A stretch of 64,000 nucleotides of DNA from Saturnia japonica. Lineage: Eukaryota; Arthropoda; Insecta; Lepidoptera; Saturniidae. The position numbers and the translations under genes are program-made. How positions within the stretch are numbered: the first letter of the stretch is position 1; each line of letters starts with the position of its first letter. The DNA lies in contig CM065324.1 of NCBI GenBank assembly GCA_033032175.1, positions 434,001 to 498,000 of the forward strand, given 5' to 3'. A model generated the notes under the pieces. The model did no database searches, had not been told where the DNA came from, and saw only the letters and a list, made by a program, of their open reading frames with translations. This document shows positions 55,658-64,000 of the stretch, one piece after another.

Positions 55658-55963
55658 TTTAGGCATTTTATCTATAGACCAATATTATTCAATAATTTCC
55701 TTAAATTTTTAAACATACGGTCAATTCGCGGATTATATAGACCTACACTTTAGTAAAAACTAATGTTCATGATAATAAACTGTCTGAATTTAGAAAGTAA
55801 AGAGGCGAAACATAAATGATATAAAAAAAAAAATCAACAGTATCAAGTTGAATGTGTTATAACTTTTGTTCAGGTCTCACTTGAATCTTATAAAGATGGG
55901 TTGGACTGTGTTACGAGTGTACATACGTACCTGTGTGGTGTTTGTTTGTTTGTTGGTTTATGT

Positions 55964-58900
55964 TCAGTAGTTGTGAGAGCGGGAGCGGCTGCGCGTGCGC
56001 GAGTAGCTGCGTCGCACAGGGCTGTAGGTTGGCGAACCACGGCGTCGCGGGGAGTACGACCGGGACCTTGTAAAACCATTCAAAAAGTTAATATAAAAAA
56101 ACAACAGTATATACCACAAATAGGCATTCATAAATGTTACTCGACAGTCCAGAAAACATCCTAGTCACCAAGAAGAGCCAGCAAGAAACTCGATCGGGCT
56201 TGTAAATCACTTATTTGATATAAAAACTACTGCAATTATTATTTACTAATTGTATGTATAGTAGACATGGGTAACACTGCACTATGCGGCGCAATTGAGC
56301 CACCTCAGTTTACTGCACCGGGTGTGTTAACACACCTATTCCAAATGTGTTGGCGCACAGCGCACTTCAGCGCAGCGGGCCGGCTAAGGGACAGCGTCTC
56401 ACCCCGCCACTCGCATCGGTCAGCCGATTCATTCATTTCTCTAACTCAGTTGCCTCGCGAACTATTTGCTGCGCCGGCTTGAGTTATTGAGTTGGCGCAA
56501 GGAATTTTACTGAGTTAGCCATGGCTATAGAGAGGGAGTCATTTCCAGATATCACTATCATTTACATAATGATCCACCCTATATTAACCTTTTCACAGTA
56601 AAACCAGTAATTGTGTGTGTGTGTGTGTGTATATACAATCAAACACAATTTAATAGTGAAATAACTCTCATTTTAATGATTCATGATTGATCTAGCATTT
56701 TCACAACAAAAGCGACAAATTAGTCGAAGAAAATCGAGAATTGTCCCTTAAATGTACCTGCCAAACCCTACGGATAGATTTTCAATTGGGGAGTAATAAC
56801 TGACAAGGAAAGTGAATAGTATATGTGTTGCCAATCTTGAACCTCTCCTCCCCAAGGAGCTCTGACTTCATCACAGAAAATACAAAGTTCTTTAGGGAGG
56901 GCATATTACACTAGTACACTAGTCAATGTGATGCCCCAAGTAGAGAGAAATTTCCAAAGAGATTTTCCTGTGCTCTACCAAACAAGTTGTGCAATTTGAA
57001 TACAAATTAAGAGATCATTGTATAATCGAACCTGTCTCCGCCACCGCCGCCGCCACCACCGCCGCCACCGCCGTAGTCTTCCTTCACGCGAATATATGAC
57101 ACTTCACCCTGAAAATATCATTTAAATTTATACTTGTAAATAAGTATTGAGAAAATCATAGTGAAAAGACAAAAAGTTTTACCAAATTTTTAGCTTATTA
57201 CCCTAATCACTTTTATACTTCTTTCTCCAGTGTTTTGTCACCTTAAGATCTTGGATAAAATAAAAACCTTTTGAAAGATTCCTTGGGCTGTGGAATGTCT
57301 CACCTCATGACTCCTGAAGCGCGAGTCGTCCAGCTTCTTGACGGCGTATTTCATATCCTCGTGGCGCAGGAACTCAACAACACCGGTGCCGTCCTTGAAG
57401 GTGTCAGCGAAGCACACGTCACCCGCCTCGCGCATGTGATCCTTCAGATCCTGCCATGAGCCAGACGGCGGTAGACCTGTCACGAACACACGGTATTCGG
57501 ATCGGCGCGCTGGTGGACCGCGTCCGTTGCCGCGAGCTCCGAAGCGATCGCCTCCGCCCCGGCCGCCTCGCGATCCGCCCCCGCCTCCTCCACCACGCGG
57601 GAACTCGACACGAAGCCGATACCCATCGTAGTCATAACCATCACGCGCACGGACAGCATCCTCTGCATCCCTGCCAAATAAAGATTCAATATTACAATTT
57701 ATATACAACAAAATTTAGATTAATCCCTCAGGTGGTGACGTTTATGACTTAGGCCAAGTTTTTTATATTTTTTTGTAACTTTTACACTTTTATTGCAACT
57801 TAATTTTCTTACCTTCTCTTAAAGCATCTATGATTTTAATATGGTAATTAAAATAAAGGAGTGGATACACTTAGGGTTTTCATGTTGTGCAGCATGATAC
57901 AAGAAATAGAGTCATGTTGCAGGATATTTTGTCCTCTAGTATATCCACATGTTAATGATGAGTTACAATGTAGCTAGCTATGTACAATGGGCAGATATTA
58001 AACTTGACAGTAGCTAGCTGACAGAGAAGCATTAGAATATTACTTCACCACCAAAAAAGCTCAGGTTATTGAAGAATTTAGGTCTGCATCACTATTGAGT
58101 AATCAACACTTTGTCATATTAATTTTAAAGCAATGAACAAAAAGGCAGAATATAGACAAATTTCAATAAGTCTTTATTTGTGATAATTATGATGTAAAAA
58201 TGTGTAAAAGAATACAACAATAAAACTAAGAGAAACCTTCAAATGTGTTAACATTTTGAACATCAATTACCATTACTAATTAGCTGAATACACAGCAAGT
58301 TAAAAGAGGCAATTAAAGTTGTTCTTGAGTAAATACTATGCAATTTATTCAAGGATTTTAAGTCAATGAGAAATAAAAATGATGGATTTTAATGTGTATA
58401 GTGAATATTCTACTGTAATTATTCCTAAAAAGAATTCTGTGGAACCCAACGGTTTCTCAGAAAGATCACCAGGGTTCCATTTGTCAGTTACATGTGAGTA
58501 GTATGGAATCAAAACGGGTAAAGCAGGTCTAACCAATAATGTGGTAATAATTCAAAGAGAAAATGTGTTGTAACAAATAGCACAATGAGCAAAGTTTACT
58601 TTGTAATTTTGTATAAGCACATTTTAAGATTATGAATGTGTAAAATGTTGACAAGACAGTACTACTTCACCACTGATTTGGGCTGCTAAGACAGTACTCA
58701 TTTTCATACATTGCCTACAGGTGTAGTGTCACAAGTCACAACTTAAAAACATATGTTACAACAGAACAGATTAGAAGTAAGCATCCTAAGTTGTTCTTCA
58801 AAACTAATGGATTGGCAAGATATTGTAATGTTTAATCCATATTCTCCATCATCAGCAAATGGGTCTTGGCTTGATCCAGGAGTAGAAAACTGATGCAGAA

Positions 58901-61900
58901 GTATGACACCCATGGCTATAATGTGCTTGCTTTCTTTAAACAAGTTTTAGAGCATAGTATTGTGACAGAACAAAGGTAAAATATACCTTTGGTGACATTA
59001 CGTCATGTCATTGGTTACAATAGTATGAAAAATAGATCATGGTGGGACATACTGATTTTATTTAATAACTCTGCTACCGGAGATAAGATATACATAACAT
59101 ACATAATTAAGAACCCTTATTTAATGGGAAGATTTTTTCAAACTAAAAAGTATAATTGCATGTATTTTTTTTGTATATCTCTTGGTATCGCAAAACTTTT
59201 CCATACATGATACACACAATTGGATAAAAAATAAATAGATAAACTTTATACATTAGATCTGAACCTAATACATATTACTACTTATTGGTTGGCCACATAA
59301 TTAAGACTGCTGAATAGTTTATTTTTTTATTCAAATTTAAAAACAGAAAACTCTGTGGTTGTAGGCCACTATTCCTATAATTTTGGCGTCATATAGTGCC
59401 GTAAAAGTCTTAAAGGTTATTATTGCTTCATATGAAAACAATGAGGCAAAATAAATTTGTGATAAAACTAAAAAGGAAGTAATAATAAAACTTCGCAAGC
59501 AGAATTGGTTCTATAAAAAGATAGTGACAATCTGCAATGCTCAAAAACTAAGGTTTTCTCCACCCTGAAGCATTTTCAGTACTTCAAATGTTCCACCTGT
59601 ACCTAAACAGAGAAAATTATCTCATCTAGATGATCAAAATATTGTTTGTTTGGCATAACAAAATCCTTTTAACAGGTATAATGAGCTGAGAAAAGAATAT
59701 TCTGGTGAAAACAACCCTACTGCAATCACGGCACACACTATTTGAGTTTGGTAGATGAAAAGTTGCACGAGAGGATGCAAGGCAGGTGTCCATATTGAAA
59801 TGGTGCCATAAACCCAACTTGCATTTACAAGAAAGTAGGAAAGCTGTTATTTTTTCTGATGAGGCAAAAATAAACAGGGTGTTCGATGGAAAACGATATG
59901 TATGATGCTCTCTGAATAAAACATTCAACAGTAAGTACATAAAAGTGACATTAAAGCATGGTGGGGAAAATGTGAAAATTTGGGGTTACTTTTCTGGACA
60001 TGGTGTTTAACCTGTAAAATTGATAGAAGGGAACATGGATCAATTCCAATACAAAAATATACTGGAAGAAACAGTGTTACCTTATGCTGAAGACATGCTT
60101 CTGGTTATTTGGACATTCCAGCATGATGATGATCCAAAGTATACTACATGCACCGTTAAAAAATTTCTCACATTACAATCAGTTTCAGTCTTCGATTAAC
60201 CAGATAACAGCCCTGATCTAAACCCAAAAGAGCATATTTGGTGCAAAGTCAAGAAAAAGGTTTCAAATCGACAGTGTGGCAATTTAAGATAGTTGTAGGA
60301 TGTTTTCTTAGAAGAATGGAACTCAATCTCTCTTTTGAAATGTCAAAAATTGATAGATTCAATGTCTCACCAGTGTAAAGCAGTAATTAAATGCCATGGA
60401 CATGCTACTATTAATTTTAGATTTCAATGTATGAAATTGCTTTTTCCTTTACTCACTTCACATTAATGTGATTTATTTATACAATTAATAAAATTGAAGT
60501 GTCTGTTTGTAATGTCAAAAGAACAGTTTTTTACTAAATGTATATGAAAGTATATACAATACTTATAACAAAAAGCCCATTTTTAAGATTTTTGTCTGTC
60601 TGCCCGTTTGTTCCGGGTAATCTCCAAAACGGTTGGACTGATTTTGACAGGACTTTCACTGATAGATAGTTGATGATATAGGAAGTAACTTAGGCTATTT
60701 TTATTTTAGAAAAAGAATTAGAATTAAACAAATAAAAAAAATGGTCATGGTGAATCAATTTGAGCGCTTAAATGGCTTATGCTAAGTAAACCATAAGAGA
60801 TATAGCAAATTAATGTACTACATAATCATAGGCATTGAAAAGACCTACACAAAAAGTCTGGGAGAGTATATATATATCTTCTAAGGAACACCCACAATAA
60901 GCATTTTTGTCTAATAACCAGGAGCGGGGGAGCAGGATTCGTGCGGGCGTTTTGTAGTCCATGTGAGCGAAGCCACAGGCAATGGCTAGTTTAATATAAA
61001 ACAACTCTCCAGAAGTTTAATACATCATTCTTAATTACTTATCCAGCTTCATTATTATTTGCATTTGTTACTATAGTGAATAAATAATATTTGTAAAATA
61101 TATAGTTAGCGCTATTATTCTATATTCCTAATCCTGTTTGCTCTATTTGTGTGGCTATTTCACAACATAATTGGTTACTTCCAAGAAGGAACACATAACT
61201 ACACATGACATAGTCAAGATAATAAAATTCTGGAACTTCAAATCATACTTAGTTATATGACTACAATTGTATACAAATTTTATGTACATTTTTGTGACCT
61301 AAGGGAGCCAAAATGTTGTAAAAACTTTGGTGTCGACAGACATACTGTCGTATTATCTGTATATAATTGAATACTGCAAAACAATTTAAAAAAGATAATA
61401 AGATGTTGATAAACCCGATTGAGTTTCTTGTCGGATCTTCTCAATGGCTGGGATGTTTTCCAAACAGGTAGAAAGATATTTTGATTTTTTGATTCCCTTT
61501 GACACCTTGACTTATTACCATGGGCAGTAGTATCCGTCAAAGTGTAAACTGGTGAATTTATTGAAAAAAGAAGATAGGCAACTCTGGTTCTCGTGGCCTC
61601 ATATAAACAAATTCGTGTCCCTTCATGGTTTGTCCGAGTTTGCTACCATTGATACATAACTATGAAGCCAAGTCAAATGTTTATTATGGATGTTTGTATG
61701 TTTGATGAAAGTACCTACACATTCATACTGTACTGTGTTCATAACCTCAGTTGACCCCAAAATCGTTTATTTAAGCATGACTCGACATAATATTATCATG
61801 TTCCTAAATTTTAATTCTCATGTATTTTTTTTGTTGTAGTTTTTTTTTACCTAACCTTACATTAATTAAATTATATTTCTAACTTTGAGAAAACTCACCT

Positions 61901-62077
61901 AGGATCTTCGAATTCAACAAATGCAAAGGGAGGACCTTTTCTGTTTTTCAAGTCAACAAAAGTAACTTTCCCAAACTTATAAAATAAATCTTGTATATCC
62001 TTTGTCCTGATGTCGGGTGGTAGGTTCCCAACGTAAATTCTGCACTCATTTCTGTTATTGCTACTTCCACCGGACAT
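55964..62077 (-). CDS. SRSF1: SRSF1/SF2-type serine/arginine-rich splicing factor
   Basis: Four exons on the minus strand: 61899-62077, 57304-57670, 57032-57108, 55964-56066; 726 nt, 241 aa, phases closing. Nuclear pre-mRNA splicing factor promoting 5' splice-site choice and exon inclusion. RRM1 spans about residues 12-84, with RNP2 RIYVGNL (13-19) and RNP1 GPPFAFVEF (48-56). A Gly/Arg linker (86-117) follows, then pseudo-RRM2 with the diagnostic SWQDLKDH (131-138). A run of 12 Gly (195-206) leads to a short RS domain (208-238) containing [16 protein letters not shown] and ending RSRSRSHNY. The RS domain is shorter than in vertebrates, as in other insect SF2 proteins. The last exon was found from its reading SRSYSPRRR and needs the donor at 57031/57030 (GACAG|gttcg). 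Intron 1 (4.2 kb) holds a Tc1 remnant and another repeat. Confidence 0.94.
56611..56629. repeat. (TG)n microsatellite, SRSF1 intron 3
   Basis: About nine uninterrupted GT units, followed by 'atatac'. Confidence 0.85.
59480..60420 (+). pseudogene. Tc1/mariner transposase remnant in SRSF1 intron 1
   Basis: Broken plus-strand reading gives [20 protein letters not shown] (about 59935-59995), [18 protein letters not shown] (about 60020-60073), then [18 protein letters not shown] (about 60201-60255). These are the conserved blocks of a Tc1-like transposase, including the D-x-x-x-D segments of its catalytic DDE region (SPDLNP..H.W). Stops and shifts abound. It is antisense to SRSF1. Terminal repeats were not identified. 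Confidence 0.85.
60590..60990 (-). repeat. Lepidopteran interspersed repeat, SRSF1 intron 1
   Basis: Inverse orientation copy like 341-732: begins (plus strand) 'tttgtctgtctgcccgtttg', contains 'aaaacggttggactgatttt', ends 'gcgaagccacaggcaatggc'. Upstream 60480-60590 also matches 230-340. Confidence 0.75.
61400..61470 (-). repeat. 'aagaaactc(g/a)atcgggct' short repeat scrap
   Basis: Minus-strand 'gacaagaaactcaatcgggt' (about 61410-61430) matches words at about 56180 ('agcaagaaactcgatcgggc') and about 30265, a tail found in several lepidopteran retroelements. Confidence 0.5.
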
Positions 62078-62354
62078 TTTAATTATTTGTATAGAATATT
62101 ACAAAAAAGACACTTTATATCTATTAAATTAACTACCTATAGTACAACTCTTTAGCATTCCTTTATTTTCTATCTGTGATTTCAACGTGAACAATAACCA
62201 CGAAAATGGCGTCTACAAACGGGAAGCGGATGTATGACGTAGATATAGATTATCATGGATAATATAGATTCTTTCGTTTATAACGTCTATGGTATTACAT
62301 TTATTGTACTGTCTCTGATAAGTGGTGCTATAATGGAATTTGGAAAGGATATAA

Positions 62355-62480
62355 TTTTTTAGCCGACTTCAAAAAAAGGAGGAGGTTCTATATTTCGATT
62401 TTATGTTCTTTTTTATGGATTTTGGATATATCAGGGAACTCCACAAAATCATTGAAGTTGGTTTTCTTTTTTGTCTTGTT
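62355..62480. repeat. 'accgacttcaa' dispersed short repeat, copy 4, upstream of SRSF1
   Basis: 'tagccgacttcaaaaaaagg' then 'tccacaaaatcattgaagtt' and 'ggttttctttttt' match the other three copies. Confidence 0.6.
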
Positions 62481-64000
62481 ATTCAGGTTTAATTTATTAT
62501 TAATAAATTTTATGTACAGATATTATAACTGGTTTCAAGCAATGCTTTTATTTTAAATTTTAATATACCATATAAATATCGTAATCCATGTTGTCACAAT
62601 ATGGGTAGGTACCTACATGTTTTAAATACAAATATTAAAGTTTATAACTTTATACATAATGTCTTTGGTTTTAATTACTATGGATAAAAAAATAACCGTG
62701 TGGATTATTAAGTGAATGTTTTATTAATTATTGTTGTATAATTTATCTAGATTATAGTATTGTTATATATACACAACGAAACAATTTAGGACGATAAAAT
62801 TTATTATAAATACGCCTCCCATAGATTACTTTCTTCTAACATATCATTACTGTAAGAATGAATATAAACTCAATTGTACATTTACACGTCAATGTACATT
62901 ACTTAGTAAAATATTAAAGTACTTGTTGTAGGAGTTTTATTCCGTGAATACAAATTATAAATATTACAAAGAAATTGAGAAAGTTTATTAATTTTGTATT
63001 CAATGTAATCTTGGCCAGAATTAAAAACAGAATTAAAAATTTCATTCATATTTAGAATATTTTTTAAAATTGGAACGCCCTCTAGCGCAAATCGACGGCA
63101 TACTGAAAGAAGCCTGTGAAAGAATCCTCTAGAAAGTAGGCATTGAATCCCCGGTTATCAAAATCTTTACGTGAGAATTTTTCCGTACTTCTGAAGTAAT
63201 AGTGAGTATTTTTAAAATTATTTGAAGTAATTTATAGTTTTATTTCGTTGTTTGTTGGTTAGATAATATTGAATATTCGTGTTATCGTGATGTCTGAAAT
63301 GGTGCGCGAAAGTAGAAATTCTTCCTGCAGTATATAATAAAATTAGCAGCAAATTGATTGTATTGATCTAACTAAACGTTTCCATAGAAATAATCTACTC
63401 TTGCGTGAATTATCCTTATTTTTACATAGTCCTACCACGTCTAATGAGGGTGCTCGTCACTAGTTTTATTTGATGACTGGTATTACAGCTAGTGCTTCCG
63501 TTACAATCATCACGAAAAAGCCGTCACAGACCGTCCCACAAGCCAGGTAACCCTCTGGAAACTCGAAAATCATTCTAAACAGTACAATTTTCATCATGAC
63601 GTATCACGAATATATCGCACGAATTTTATAAAGGGCGCGCATTGGAGTCCCGGATTTCGCGCTTGACCTTTCACTGGAGGTTATTTATAGTTTGATATTG
63701 AAAATAAACAATCGATGTCGCCCCCATTGTGCGCCCTCGGGAAATCGATTCTCTCATACTCTAAGTAATTGCAAATTTATAGACAACTTATAGATATTAA
63801 ATTGAGCGTTTCATCAGTACCTCATAAAAGCTACAAATAAATCTAGTTTCAGGAATCCGGAGTATTGGTACCAAGGGTAAAAACTGCAGCCTTGGAAAAG
63901 CTTTAACTTAATTAGTGGTGTTGCTTAAGTAAACTTGATTAGGTCCTAAGCTGGTATAACACAGAAAGAAATGAACCCTCAAATATAAATAAATGACTTT
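62480..64000. other. Intergenic DNA upstream of SRSF1
   Basis: No ORF of note. From 63060 on, composition rises and sequence such as 'ggaacgccctctagcgcaaa' and 'gtcgcccccattgtgcgccc' appears, as seen in promoter-proximal or insulator-like DNA. A further gene may start beyond the window edge, but no exon can be supported. Confidence 0.35.

Overview
This is a window of an AT-rich animal nuclear genome, almost certainly a moth or butterfly (Lepidoptera). The reasons are short exons with GT..AG introns, single-copy animal housekeeping genes, a very high density of lepidopteran repeat types (the 'gcttcgct..cggaacaaacagacagaca' interspersed repeat, tRNA-derived SINEs, R1- and CR1-like LINE tails, hAT elements), and an intron-containing gene resembling the poxin/p26 family, which outside viruses is known mainly from Lepidoptera. 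Species cannot be named from the sequence.

Five genes can be reconstructed exon by exon, and all junction phases close. PEX12 (+, 26-6706, 7 exons, 337 aa) is a peroxisomal RING protein. A poxin/p26-like 2',3'-cGAMP nuclease homologue (-, 8657-11762, 4 coding exons, 241 aa) is the most interesting gene. GUCD1 (-, 29988-33938, 5 exons, 226 aa) is a papain-fold-like protein. COQ5 (+, 39137-45281, 7 exons, 299 aa) is the ubiquinone C-methyltransferase. SRSF1/SF2 (-, 55964-62077, 4 exons, 241 aa) is a splicing factor. They do not form a pathway; this is ordinary mixed gene order. PEX12 and the poxin-like gene are convergent, GUCD1 and COQ5 divergent, COQ5 and SRSF1 convergent.

The 12-29 kb gap holds no recognisable host gene. 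It contains AT-rich DNA and transposon remains: a 1.8 kb hAT element with perfect 8-bp target duplication, a second 1.47 kb hAT-type element also with perfect duplication, a tRNA-derived SINE, a ZBED-type hAT transposase remnant joined to an oppositely oriented unrecognised transposon ORF, and a copy of the common interspersed repeat. A solo LTR with a 4-bp target duplication lies just downstream of GUCD1. The 34-39 kb gap holds two short inverted-repeat elements and a CR1/jockey-like LINE fragment.

The largest single object is a 5.9 kb DNA transposon at 49764-55657, between COQ5 and SRSF1, with about 560-bp nearly identical inverted terminal arms. It encodes a degraded multi-domain protein whose C-terminal part has an XPG/FEN1-like nuclease domain and a Cys-rich tail. 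It looks Academ-like, but the superfamily assignment is an inference. Introns also carry insertions: an R1-like tail in the poxin-like gene, a Tigger-like MITE in COQ5 and a Tc1 remnant in SRSF1.
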